DNA of 64,000 nt from Mycobacterium neglectum (GTDB taxonomy: Bacteria > Actinomycetota > Actinomycetes > Mycobacteriales > Mycobacteriaceae), in the NCBI RefSeq assembly GCF_002591975.1, contig NZ_NVQE01000001.1:310001-374000 (forward strand), in the 5' to 3' direction. Below are positions 53,349-63,300 of the stretch, one piece after another (position 1 is the stretch's first letter; each line of letters starts with the position of its first letter). Under the pieces are notes generated by a model. It was given only the letters and a program-made list of their open reading frames with translations, was not told the DNA's origin and made no database searches. A program made the translations under genes and the position numbers.

Positions 53349-53726
53349 TCACTTTTGCTGATCGTCGACTCCCCACACCAGACAGAAGGTGTGACCGGCC
53401 GGGTCGCGATACACCCGGAAGAGGTTGTCCTCGGCGGCATCGCTCACCCGGGTCGCGCCCAGCGCAAGGACTTCACGCTCGGCGGCGTCGACGTCGTCGA
53501 CCGCGATGTCGAGGTGGAATTGCTGCGAACCGTGCGGATCGGGAAAGCGGGGCGGATCGTGCTGGGGAGACAGCTGGAAGGCGAGCCGGCGTCCTGTGGG
53601 GTCGGTCAGCACCACCCACGTGTCGTCCTCTGCATAGAGGCTGCCACCGAGAACACCGGCGTAGAAGGTGGCCAGGCCTCGCGGGTCGCGGCAGTCGAGG
53701 ACGGTGGATCGCAGCTTTCCCAGCAT
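53349..53726 (-). CDS. VOC-family (glyoxalase-like) protein
   Basis: 125 residues of the vicinal oxygen chelate fold: MLGKLRSTVLDCRDPRGLATFYAGVLGG with the first beta-alpha unit, QQFHLDIAVDDVDAAEREVLALGA with the second, and a terminal YRDPAGHTFCLVW. His in QFHLDI and Glu/His near the ends give possible metal sites. The substrate is unknown. Start M12 of the open frame (53726) is used. It may be co-transcribed with the downstream reductase. Confidence 0.88.
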   Translation of the reverse strand: MLGKLRSTVLDCRDPRGLATFYAGVLGGSLYAEDDTWVVLTDPTGRRLAFQLSPQHDPPRFPDPHGSQQFHLDIAVDDVDAAEREVLALGATRVSDAAEDNLFRVYRDPAGHTFCLVWGVDDQQK

Positions 53727-53770
53727 GACTGCGGGGTTGCCGCTATCGCGACACCGCAAACGCCTGGTGC

Positions 53771-55000
53771 TCAGCCCATACAGTTGGGCGACGAGCTCTT
53801 CGACGCCGCCACGCGCGTCGCCGACTCGTTCACGCGGTCCATGCTCAACTGACCCGAATTGACCGCCTGCTCAAGGGAATCCAAAACCGCAGGCACTTCG
53901 TCGGTGGTGATCCACAGCGCGATGTCGGCGCCGGCCTGCAGCGCGCGCAGCACCGCCTCGGGCACGCCGTACTGCTCGTTGATCGCGGCCATGCTGGACA
54001 GGTCGTCGGTGTACACCAGGCCGGAGAAGGGCGGGCCGCCGTAGCCCCCGGACCGCAGCAGGTCGTAGGCCGGCGCCGACAGGCTGGCCTGATCGGTGCC
54101 CGTCAGGCCAGGCACCTGCACGTGACCGAGCATCACGGCGACGGGATGCTGGGTGGTCAACGTCCGGTACGGGAGCAGGTCGTCGGCCTGCAGTTGCTCG
54201 ATCGGTGGGACGCTCACGCCGCCCGTGTGCGAATCGCCCGAGCCATGGCCATGTCCGGGGAAGTGTTTGAGCACCGGAAGCAGTCCTGCGTCACGCAACC
54301 CTTGCGCGTACGCGCCTGCGTAGGCAGTCACGGTCTCGGCGTTCGAGCCGAACGACCGATCGCCGATCACGGTGTCGTCGGGCGCATCGGTGACGTCGAC
54401 CACCGGGGCGAAATCGACTGTGATTCCGAGCTGTTTCATCGCGCGGCCACGTTCCAGCGCGATGTCGTAGACGTCATCGGGTGAGCTCGTGGCGGCCAGG
54501 ACGCGCGGCGACGGCTGCTCGCCGATGATGGGCGCCAGCCGTGACACGCGGCCGCCTTCCTCATCGACGCTGACCGCGAGCGGCAGCGGACCCGTCGAAG
54601 CGGCGATCCCGGGCAGGGATCCGTCCTGCAGCATCGACAGGTCGGTCCAGCTGCCGATCATGATGCCGCCGATGTGATGGTCGGCCGCCACGGCCCGGGC
54701 GTCCTCGGCGCCGGTCACACCGACCATGAGGAGCTGTGCGAGCTTGTCGCGGGTGGACAAGGTGTTGACCAGGGCTTCGGCCTCGCTGCACGTCGGCGGC
54801 ACGGGCGCGCTGGGGGCCGGTGAGCTGGGTGCAGAGGCCTGGGTCGACGGCGATGTCGACGATCCCGGGAGCCTGGGCTTGACGACGAACACCACCATGG
54901 CGCCGAGCAAGGCCAAGGCGAACACCGTGAACGCGATCGTCATCCACCGAGGCGTCTCGTTCCGTCGTTTGGCGCCGCGCGAGTTCTGCGTTCCTGGCAT
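53771..55000 (-). CDS. NagZ-type glycoside hydrolase family 3 protein, membrane-anchored
   Basis: 409 residues. An N-terminal transmembrane anchor (about 20-42) and a Ser/Pro linker precede the GH3 domain. That has LAQLLMVGVTG, SVDEEGGRVSRL, GITVDFAPVVDV, KHFPGHGHGSGDSHTG (catalytic His-Asp loop) and YTDDLSSMAAI (nucleophile Asp). It is related to LpqI/NagZ beta-N-acetylhexosaminidases that recycle peptidoglycan sugars, but acts outside the membrane. The ATG at 55000 is used. It is divergent from the DUF3060 gene. Confidence 0.9.
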   Translation of the reverse strand: MPGTQNSRGAKRRNETPRWMTIAFTVFALALLGAMVVFVVKPRLPGSSTSPSTQASAPSSPAPSAPVPPTCSEAEALVNTLSTRDKLAQLLMVGVTGAEDARAVAADHHIGGIMIGSWTDLSMLQDGSLPGIAASTGPLPLAVSVDEEGGRVSRLAPIIGEQPSPRVLAATSSPDDVYDIALERGRAMKQLGITVDFAPVVDVTDAPDDTVIGDRSFGSNAETVTAYAGAYAQGLRDAGLLPVLKHFPGHGHGSGDSHTGGVSVPPIEQLQADDLLPYRTLTTQHPVAVMLGHVQVPGLTGTDQASLSAPAYDLLRSGGYGGPPFSGLVYTDDLSSMAAINEQYGVPEAVLRALQAGADIALWITTDEVPAVLDSLEQAVNSGQLSMDRVNESATRVAASKSSSPNCMG

Positions 55001-55068
55001 GGCAAAGAAAGTACCTGGCGTCGTTGCTTCGACGCCCACACATGATCGCGATATGCGAATATCTGCGC

Positions 55069-55827
55069 ATGACCTCCCCGGAAGACCCCGAGGAACGGAT
55101 CCGGCAGCTCGAGCAGTCGGCGGCCGGGTACGGGGCCCGGGAGCTGGGCACCGACGATCCGCCCCGTTACGCCGAAGGCGTCAACCCCACGGCCCAGCTG
55201 CCGCCACCCCCGTACGGCAACCCGCCTTACGGAAGTCCGCCGCCGTACGGAAGTCCGCCGTCCTACGGCAACCCGTATCAGCCGCCGTTCGGCACGCACT
55301 ACACGCCGGTCGAGAAGAAGCCGAGCGTTCCCGTCGGATTGGTCATCGGAGTGATCGCGGTCGTGTTCGCCGGCCTAGTCGGGATCGCCGCGGTCGTGTG
55401 GAGGGTGTCGTCAACGGTCGAGGAGGTGGCCGGTGGCGGCGGGTCGGTCGATCGCCCGGGTGGCGCGTCGACCTACAGCCCACCGTCGATCTCCTTTCCG
55501 AGCATTCCGAGCTTTCCGAGCATTCCCGATATTCCCGGCCGCGAGACGGAACAGACCGCGACACCCGGCGCTCCGGCGAGCGTGTCGGGCGTCGACGGAA
55601 CCCAGACGGTCGTCTGCCAAGGCGGCGACGTGAGCATCAGCGGGGTCAACAACACGGTCACGCTGACCGGACAATGCGTCAACGTCACCGTGTCGGGCGT
55701 CGAGAACAAGGTCACCGTCGACAGCGCCGATGTGATCGGTGCGTCCGGCTTCGACAACGAAATCGTCTATCTCTCGGGCGATCCGGAGATCAACAGGAGC
55801 GGATCAAACTCGGTCACGCGAGGCTGA
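55069..55827 (+). CDS. DUF3060 membrane protein
   Basis: 252 residues. A Pro/Tyr/Gly-rich cytoplasmic N-terminus with repeats of PPYGSPP precedes one transmembrane helix (VPVGLVIGVIAVVFAGLVGIAAVVW). A Ser/Pro stalk with repeated SIPSFPS follows, then a beta-helical DUF3060 domain (SISGVNNTVTLTGQCVNVTVSGVENKVTVDSADVIGASGFDNEIVY). The function is unknown; the domain is common in actinobacterial envelope proteins. Start M16 of the open frame is used. Confidence 0.85.
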   Translation: MTSPEDPEERIRQLEQSAAGYGARELGTDDPPRYAEGVNPTAQLPPPPYGNPPYGSPPPYGSPPSYGNPYQPPFGTHYTPVEKKPSVPVGLVIGVIAVVFAGLVGIAAVVWRVSSTVEEVAGGGGSVDRPGGASTYSPPSISFPSIPSFPSIPDIPGRETEQTATPGAPASVSGVDGTQTVVCQGGDVSISGVNNTVTLTGQCVNVTVSGVENKVTVDSADVIGASGFDNEIVYLSGDPEINRSGSNSVTRG

Positions 55828-55838
55828 TCCGCGCTGCA

Positions 55839-55884
55839 TCCCTCTCCGTTCGCGCCGCGTCTCCCTCTCCGTTCGCGCCGCGTC
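55839..55884. repeat. 23-bp direct duplication upstream of hairpin copy C
   Basis: TCCCTCTCCGTTCGCGCCGC begins a 23-bp unit present twice without mismatches (55839-55861 and 55862-55884). It lies immediately 5' of hairpin copy C, as tandem arrays lie 5' of copies A and B. The unit sequence differs from those arrays. Confidence 0.85.
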
Positions 55885-55904
55885 CCTCGGAGGTACTCCT
55901 CGAC

Positions 55905-56039
55905 TTGCCAACCTCTGCGCGACTTTGTCGCTCAACTACTACCGCCGCGACCAACGTCAGCGACAAAGTCGCGCGGAGGTTGGCACTACGTATATATGCC
56001 TCCAGAGGACCCGCGTCGGCGCATGGACGACACGAACAC
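55905..56039. repeat. Interspersed hairpin element, copy C
   Basis: Arms 55905-55932 and 55959-55986 pair almost perfectly (one G-T pair and one terminal mismatch) around a 26-nt loop that differs from the other copies at three positions. The right flank keeps CTACGTATATATG, CCTCCAGAGGACC and GACGACACGAACAC. It ends 47 bp before the HD-domain gene and is likely in its 5' region. Confidence 0.85.
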
Positions 56040-56085
56040 GGGCGCCCCGGCCCGCGGCTATGGTCGGGCAGTAGGAGGAGACGAC

Positions 56086-56703
56086 GTGAGTGAGCAGACC
56101 TCGACACCGAAACTGACCGGGCAATTCTCCAAGGCGCTCGTATACGCCGAACTGAAGCATCACAACCAGGTCCGCAAGGGCGGTGACATTCCGTACTTCG
56201 GGCACCTGCTGTCGGTGGCGGGCTTGGTGATCAACGACGGCGGGTCCGAGGAGCAGGCCATCGCGGCGTTGCTGCACGACTGCGTCGAGGACGCCGGTGG
56301 GCCGCCGACGCTGGATGAGATCCGAAAGAACTTCGGTGCGGACGTCGCGCGCATCGTCGATGAATGCAGCGACGCCGATGAGGTGCCGAAGCCGCCGTGG
56401 CGCGACCGCAAGACCGCCTACATCCAGCGCCTCAACCAGGTGGGCGAGGACACCCTGCTGGTTTCGGTGGCCGACAAGCTGGACAATGCGCGGTCGATGC
56501 TGCGGGACTACCACGAACACGGCCCGCAACTGTGGCAGCGATTCACCCGGAAGAATCCGCAGGACCACCTCTGGCACTACGGCGCACTGCTGGCCGCCTA
56601 CCGGAACCGCGGTCTGAACAGCTGGATGGTCGGCGAGCTCGACCGTGTCGTCGACGAGTTGAGGCGACAGGTCGAGGGTGGCGACCGTGTTGTCCTGGTC
56701 TAA
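56086..56703 (+). CDS. HD-domain phosphohydrolase
   Basis: 205 residues. The HD motif appears as AALLHDCVEDAGG with an upstream His in YFGHLLSVAGLV and SVADKLDNARSML (distal Asp). This arrangement matches the small HD4/RelA-SpoT-hydrolase-like group that cleaves nucleotides or (p)ppGpp; the substrate is unknown. The GTG at 56086 follows AGGAGG. The nearest upstream sequence is hairpin copy C. Confidence 0.85.
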   Translation: MSEQTSTPKLTGQFSKALVYAELKHHNQVRKGGDIPYFGHLLSVAGLVINDGGSEEQAIAALLHDCVEDAGGPPTLDEIRKNFGADVARIVDECSDADEVPKPPWRDRKTAYIQRLNQVGEDTLLVSVADKLDNARSMLRDYHEHGPQLWQRFTRKNPQDHLWHYGALLAAYRNRGLNSWMVGELDRVVDELRRQVEGGDRVVLV

Positions 56704-56771
56704 CGAACGAGCTATCCACAACCTCGCAGCTTCCGACGGCGACTGCGCCGTCGCCGCCATAGGATGCAGTG

Positions 56772-57038
56772 ATGGCCACGTTGGAGGACCTGGAGGCGCG
56801 AGTTGCGGCCCTGGAAGCCTCGCAGGCTGATTACCGCGCGGTGCTGTCAGCGGTCAATGCTCTGGGCGCAAATCAGCGAGAGCATTCGCAGCGACTGACG
56901 GCGGTCGATTCACGACTGACGGCGGTCGAGACAGGCCTCGCCGACCTCCGACAGGAGACACGAGCGGGCTTTCGGACGGTCGAGGAGCACGTCGCCGAAC
57001 TCAAGGACCTGATTATCCGGCGCAACAACGGCAGCTAG
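56772..57038 (+). CDS. Small coiled-coil protein
   Basis: 88 residues, almost entirely helical with heptad spacing (LEDLEARVAALEASQADYRAVL). An internal repeat, RLTAVDSRLTAVETGL, follows, and the C-terminus is AELKDLIIRRN. I recognise no family beyond a coiled coil. The ATG at 56772 is used; the GTG at 56769 would add one residue. It is 42 bp upstream of recC and could share its transcript. Confidence 0.65.
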   Translation: MATLEDLEARVAALEASQADYRAVLSAVNALGANQREHSQRLTAVDSRLTAVETGLADLRQETRAGFRTVEEHVAELKDLIIRRNNGS

Positions 57039-57080
57039 TTACGGCACTGCGCCGCTTCCCGACTCGTATGGTGGACGGCG

Positions 57081-60000
57081 ATGGCACTGCACCTGCACCG
57101 TGCTGAGCGCACCGATCTGCTGGCCGACGGGCTCGGTGCCCTGCTATCGGACCCCCTGCCCGACCCGTTCGCCGAGGAAGTCGTCATCGTCCCGGCCAAG
57201 GGTGTCGAACGGTGGCTGAGTCAGCGGCTGTCGCACGTGCTCGGCCGCGGCCGTGGCGCCGACGGGGTGTGCGCGGGCATCTCCTTCCGCAGCCCGTACT
57301 CGCTGATCGCCGAAATCAGCGGCACCGACCGCGACGATCCCTGGTCGCCCGACGCGATGGTCTGGCCGCTGCTCGACGTCATCGACGAAAGCTGCGACCA
57401 GCCCTGGTGCAAGACCCTGTCGACCCACCTCGGCCACTTCGAAACGGGCGACGAGCGTGAACTGCGGCAAGGTCGGCGCTACTCCGTCGCCCGGCGGCTC
57501 GCCGGACTCTTCGCGTCCTACGCCCGCCAGCGACCCCAACTGCTCATCGACTGGGAGAGCGGCGCCGACGGTGGCGTCGACGACGATCTGCGGTGGCAGC
57601 CACCCCTCTGGCGCGCCTTGACCGGTCGCATCGACGCCGATCCACCGCATATCCGCCACGCCAAAACCGTTGCCACACTGCGAGACTCCCCGACCGACCT
57701 GCCGCAGCGCATCTCGCTGTTCGGCCACACTCGACTGCCGAGCACCGAGATCGAACTGCTCGACGCGCTGGCTACCCACCACGATCTTCACTTGTGGCTG
57801 CCGCACCCCAGCGACGAACTGTGGACGTCGCTCGTCGACGACCAGGGCCCCATCCCCCGTCGTGCGGACACCACCCACCGACAGGTGCACCATCCGCTGT
57901 TGGCGACACTCGGCCGCGATCTGCGCGAGCTGCAGCGCGGCCTGCCCGCCGACCGCGATACCGACGAATATCTCGGCGGCCGCGCCCATCCCGAGACGAT
58001 GCTCGGCTGGCTGCAATCCGATATCACCGCCAATGCCGTTCGCCCGCAAGGCCGCACGCTCAGAGCCGACGACCGCTCGGTGCAGGTGCACAGCTGCCAC
58101 GGTCCCGCCCGCCAGATCGACGTCCTACGCGAAGTGCTGCTCGGCCTGCTCGCCGATGATGACACCCTCGAGCCACGCGACATCCTCGTGATGTGCCCCG
58201 ACATCGAGACCTACGCACCGCTGATCGTCGCGGGCTTCGGCCTCGGCGACGTCGTCACCGGCTCGCATCCGGCGCATCGGCTTCGCGTCAAGCTCGCCGA
58301 TCGCGCACTGACACAGACCAATCCGCTGCTCGGCGTCGCGTCGCAGCTGCTCACACTCGCCGGCGGACGCGCCACCGCCAGCGAGGTCCTCAACCTCGCC
58401 GAGGCCGGTCCCGTCCGCACCCGATTCAACTTCAGCGACGATGACCTCGACGCCATCGCCGACTGGGTCCGCGAGGCGAACATCCGCTGGGGTTTCGACC
58501 GGGCCCACCGGCACCCGTACGGCGTCGACTTCCTGCAGAACACGTGGCGTTTCGGCATCGACCGGGTACTTGCGGGCGTGGCGATGTCCGACGACTCGCA
58601 TGCGTGGCTGGACACCACCCTCCCGCTCGACGACGTCGGCAGTAACCGGATCGAACTCGCCGGCCGGCTGGCCGAGTACGTCGAGCGCCTGCACACCTGT
58701 GTCGAATCGCTCTCCGGCGCACGGCCACTCCGTGACTGGCTGGCCGCGTTGTCCACCGGCATCACTGCCCTGACCGCGGTGCCCGATGCCGACCTGTGGC
58801 AGTCCAGCCAAGTCGAGCGCGAGTTCAACGACGTGGTCGCGAAGGCCGGCTCGCATGCCGACACCGTGATGCGGCTTCCCGACATCAAGGCGCTGTTGGA
58901 CCGTCACCTCGCCGGCCGGCCCACGCGCGCGAACTTCCGCACCGGCACGCTGACGGTGTGCACGATGGTGCCGATGCGGTCCGTACCGCACCGGGTGGTC
59001 TGCCTGGTCGGGCTCGACGACGGCGTGTTCCCGAGGCTTGGCGTCGTCGACGGCGACGACGTGCTGGCCCGCGATCCGATGACCGGTGAGCGCGACATCC
59101 GTTCGGAGGACCGGCAACTACTGCTCGACGCCATCGGCGCGGCGACCGAGAAGCTCGTCATCACCTACACCGGCGCCAACGAGTACTCGGGACAACGTAA
59201 GCCTCCTGCGGTGCCCCTTGTCGAACTGCTCGATACGCTTGACGGCACCACCCCGGAGAAGGTCCGCGATTGGGTTCTCGTCGAACATCCGTTGCAGCCG
59301 TTCGACGTTCGCAACGTGACACCCGGTGCGCTCGGCATGCCTGCGGGTCAACCGTTCACCTTCGACCCGACAGCGCTGACCGCGGCACAGGTCGCGGCGG
59401 GCCATCGCGGAAAGCGCCCGACTCTGATCGGTCAACCTCTGCCCGCACCGCCACCGGATGACATTGCGCTCGACGACCTGATCGGCTTCTTCAAGGATCC
59501 GGTCAAGGGGTTCTTCCGTGCGCTGGACTACACGCTGCCGTGGGACGTCGAGGCCGTCGAGGACGCCATGCCCGTCGAGATCGACGCCCTGCAGGAGTGG
59601 AAGGTCGGCGACCGGATGCTCGACGACATGTTGCGCGGCATGACACCGGAATCGGCCAGGGCCGCGGAGTGGCGTCGCGGCTCACTGCCGCCTGGCAAGC
59701 TGGGGTGGCGCACGGCGACCGACATCTGCGTGCAGGTCGACGCGCTCGCCTCGGCCGCCAAACGGCACCGCACCGCCGAACCGGACGCGTACGACGTCGA
59801 CGTCGAGGTGACACTTGGCAGACGGGTCACGGGTACCGTCCCGCGGCTCTACGGTGACCGACTGGTCGCGGTCACGTACTCGAAGCTGGATGGCAGGCAT
59901 CTGCTGGAGTCGTGGATTCGCCTGGTGGCGTTGACCGCCCAGTATCCGGGCCGGGAATGGACAGCGGTGTGCATCGGACGGCCCAAGCGTTCCGGCCCAC

Positions 60001-60332
60001 CCAGGGAGCGGCTGCTGGGCCCGCCGGAATCCGCCGTCGATCTGCTGCGCGATCTCGTGACGATGTACGACGCGGGCCGACGCGCCCCGATTCCACTGCC
60101 GCTCAAGACGTCCTATGCGTGGGCGGAAACCGATCACCATCGCGGAGCCCCACTGCGGGAGGCCGGTTGGCGGTGGAAGACCGGCAAGTATCCCGGGGAG
60201 GACGCCGAGCCCGCACACGTCCGGGTGTGGGGGCCCGGCTTGCCGTTCGAGGATCTGGTCGCCGCCGGACTGCCCGACTACGCGACGCGGTTGTGGCTGC
60301 CGATGCTGTCGGCCGAACGGGACCCCGACTGA
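57081..60332 (+). CDS. recC: Exodeoxyribonuclease V subunit RecC
   Basis: 1083 residues, about the length of H37Rv RecC. N-terminal MALHLHRAERTDLLADGLGALL and EVVIVPAKGVERWLSQRLS, with CHGPARQIDVLREVLLGLL (inactivated helicase-like). It recognises Chi-like sequences and forms the scaffold of RecBCD. In mycobacteria RecBCD acts mainly in single-strand annealing repair. The stop overlaps the recB start by one base. Confidence 0.97.
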   Translation: MALHLHRAERTDLLADGLGALLSDPLPDPFAEEVVIVPAKGVERWLSQRLSHVLGRGRGADGVCAGISFRSPYSLIAEISGTDRDDPWSPDAMVWPLLDVIDESCDQPWCKTLSTHLGHFETGDERELRQGRRYSVARRLAGLFASYARQRPQLLIDWESGADGGVDDDLRWQPPLWRALTGRIDADPPHIRHAKTVATLRDSPTDLPQRISLFGHTRLPSTEIELLDALATHHDLHLWLPHPSDELWTSLVDDQGPIPRRADTTHRQVHHPLLATLGRDLRELQRGLPADRDTDEYLGGRAHPETMLGWLQSDITANAVRPQGRTLRADDRSVQVHSCHGPARQIDVLREVLLGLLADDDTLEPRDILVMCPDIETYAPLIVAGFGLGDVVTGSHPAHRLRVKLADRALTQTNPLLGVASQLLTLAGGRATASEVLNLAEAGPVRTRFNFSDDDLDAIADWVREANIRWGFDRAHRHPYGVDFLQNTWRFGIDRVLAGVAMSDDSHAWLDTTLPLDDVGSNRIELAGRLAEYVERLHTCVESLSGARPLRDWLAALSTGITALTAVPDADLWQSSQVEREFNDVVAKAGSHADTVMRLPDIKALLDRHLAGRPTRANFRTGTLTVCTMVPMRSVPHRVVCLVGLDDGVFPRLGVVDGDDVLARDPMTGERDIRSEDRQLLLDAIGAATEKLVITYTGANEYSGQRKPPAVPLVELLDTLDGTTPEKVRDWVLVEHPLQPFDVRNVTPGALGMPAGQPFTFDPTALTAAQVAAGHRGKRPTLIGQPLPAPPPDDIALDDLIGFFKDPVKGFFRALDYTLPWDVEAVEDAMPVEIDALQEWKVGDRMLDDMLRGMTPESARAAEWRRGSLPPGKLGWRTATDICVQVDALASAAKRHRTAEPDAYDVDVEVTLGRRVTGTVPRLYGDRLVAVTYSKLDGRHLLESWIRLVALTAQYPGREWTAVCIGRPKRSGPPRERLLGPPESAVDLLRDLVTMYDAGRRAPIPLPLKTSYAWAETDHHRGAPLREAGWRWKTGKYPGEDAEPAHVRVWGPGLPFEDLVAAGLPDYATRLWLPMLSAERDPD

Positions 60333-63300
60333 TGGACATGCCACCCTTCTACCTGCTCGGCCCGCTGCCGACACCGCGGTCCACCACCGTGCTGGAAGCC
60401 AGCGCGGGCACCGGCAAGACGTTCGCCCTCGCCGGGCTGGTGACCCGCTACGTCGCCGAGGGCGTCGCGACGCTGGACCAGATGCTGCTCATCACATTTG
60501 GGCGGGCGGCCAGCCAGGAACTGCGGGAGCGGGTGCGCGGTCAGATCCTCGAGGCGCTGCTGGCGTTCGACGAGCCGTCCGGCGACTACAACGACCTCGT
60601 CAGACATCTGCTCGACGGTGACCCCGGCGAGCTGGCCGAGCGCAAGCTGCGGCTGCGTGACGCATTGGCGGGCTTTGACGCGGCGACGATCGCGACCACC
60701 CACCAGTTCTGCCAGCTGGTGCTGAAATCGCTTGGGGTGGCCGGCGACACCGATGCCGGCGTGCAGTTGGTGGAGAGCCTCGACGACGTCGTCACCGAGA
60801 TCGTCGACGACCTGTACCTGGCGCACTTCGGCCAGCAGAAGGACGATCCGCCGCTGACTCGCGACCAGGCACTCGACCTCGCGCGGGAGGTCGTCGGCAG
60901 CGCCCACACCGAGCTGCGGCCGCTGGACCCGCCGCCGGGCTTCGAGCCCGCGGTACGGGTGGACTTCGCCAAGGCCGTGTGCGAGGAGTTGGAGAAGCGC
61001 AAGCGAAAGCTCGGCATCCTGCACTACGACGACCTGCTGTCCCGGCTCGCGAATGCGTTGGAGGCCATCGATTCTCCGGCCCGCGCACGCATGCAGCGAC
61101 GCTGGTCGATCGTCATGGTCGACGAGTTCCAGGACACCGACCCGGTGCAGTGGCAGGTGATCGACCGCGCGTTCTCCGGGCGGTGCACAGTGATCCTGAT
61201 CGGCGACCCGAAGCAGGCGATCTACGCGTTCCGCGGCGGCGACATCGTCACGTATCTCCACGCGGCCGACTCCGCAGGCGAGCGCCAGACCCTCGGCACC
61301 AACTGGCGGAGCGACGCCCCGCTGGTCGACAGCCTTCAGGCGGTGATGCGCGACGCCCAACTCGGTGACGCCAGGATCGTCGTTCGGGGGGTGGCGGCCA
61401 ACCACAAGGAACATCGGCTCAAGGGGGCGCCGCACAACGAACCGTTCCGCCTGCGCGTCGTGTCGCGAGATACGTTGCGCACCAAACCCGATCGTGTCAT
61501 CACGATGGACCGCCTGCGCACCCACATCAGCAAGGACCTGGCCTCCGACATCGCCGCGCTGCTGTCGAGCGGCGCGACCTTCTGCGAGGAGCCGCTGAGG
61601 CCCGGTGACATCGCGGTGATCGTCGAGACGCACCGTGACGGCCGGGTGTGCTTCGACGCACTCACCGCCGCGGGCATCCCCGCCGTGTACACCGGCGACT
61701 CCGATGTGTTCGGCTCGCCTGCGGCCGACGACTGGCTGTGCCTGCTGGAGGCGTTCGACCAACCGCACCGTTCCGGGTTGGTGCGCGCGGCGGCGACGAC
61801 GATGTTCTTCGGCGAGACCACCGAAACCCTGTCCGCCCAGGGCGACACGCTGACCGATCGGATCGCCGACACCCTGCGCGAGTGGGCCGACCACGCCCGC
61901 GACCGTGGGGTCGCGGCCGTCTTCGAAGCCGCGCAGCACAAGGGGATGGGCACCCGGGTGCTGTCGTGGGTCGACGGCGAACGGCATATGACCGACCTGG
62001 CCCACCTGACACAGGTGTTGCACGACACCGCGCACCGGGAACACTTCAGCCTGCCCGCCCTGCGTGACTGGCTGCGCACCCAACGCGAAGAGCGAAGCGG
62101 CGCAGCCGAACGCAATCGGCGCCTGGACAGCGACGCGGCGGCCGTGCAGATCATGACGGTGTGGGTGAGCAAGGGTTTGCAGTATCCGGTGGTGTATCTG
62201 CCGTTCGCGTTCAACCGCAATATCCAGACCCGCGATGTCGTCCTGTTTCACGATGGCGACACCCGCTGCCTACACATCGGCGGTGAGCAGAGTCCCGACT
62301 ACTCGAAAGTCCAGCAGTTGGGCCGGCGCGAGGCCGCCAGCGACGACGTCCGGCTCACCTATGTCGCGTTGACCCGGGCGCAGTCGCAGGTGGTCGCATG
62401 GTGGGCGCCGTCGTGGGACGAACCCAACGGCGGACTGTCACGCTTGCTGCGTGGCCGTCAGCCCGGCGATCCGGTGGTGCCCGACCGCTGCGATCCCCCG
62501 AAGATCGACGATGCCGATGCGATGGCGGCCCTGCGGGCGTGGGAGAACGTCGGCGGGCCCGTCCTCGAGGACTCGGTGGTCGCGCCCTCCACAGAGGTCG
62601 AATTACCGCCCGCTCCAACTGGGCTCGGCGTCCGGCACTTTCACCGTCAGATCGACGCGTCGTGGCGGCGCACGTCGTACTCGGGGCTGATCCGCGCGGC
62701 CGAGTCCGAGTCTTCTCAGGGGGTGACCAGCGAGCCGGAGGTGATCGAGCTCGACGACGAGGTCGGCGACGTCACGGTGACCGAACCGGCCGACTCCGCG
62801 GCCACCGCCGTCCCTTCCCCGATGGCAGACCTACCGATGGGTGCGAAGTTCGGCTCTCTGGTGCACGCCGTGCTGGAGACCGCCGACCCGTACGCCGCCG
62901 ACCTGGCCGCCGAACTCGAGACGCAGACCCGCGAGCACTCCGTGTGGTGGCCCGTCGATGTCTCTGCCGAGGATCTCGCAGCTGCCCTGGTGCCGATGCA
63001 CGACACCCCACTCGGCCCGCTCGCGTCGGGCACGACGCTGCGGCAGATCGGCTTGCGGGACCGGTTGCGAGAGATGGATTTCGAGTTCCCGCTGGCCGGT
63101 GGCGACCTGCGGGGCGATGGGCCGAGGATCTCCCTGGCCGACGTCGGACGGCTGTTCCGTGAGCACATGCCCGCCGGCGATCCGCTGGCGTCCTACGCCG
63201 ACCGGCTGGCGAGCGGTGCGCTCGCCGGACAGTCGCTGCGGGGTTACCTCACGGGCTCCCTGGACGTCGTGCTGCGTGTCGGCGGGAAGTACCTAGTCGC

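Noticed and set aside
60278..62251. A 657-codon open frame on the minus strand
   Set aside because: It lies entirely antisense to recC and recB, has His/Arg/Gly-rich composition typical of a GC shadow, and no domain. recB motifs on the plus strand are decisive.
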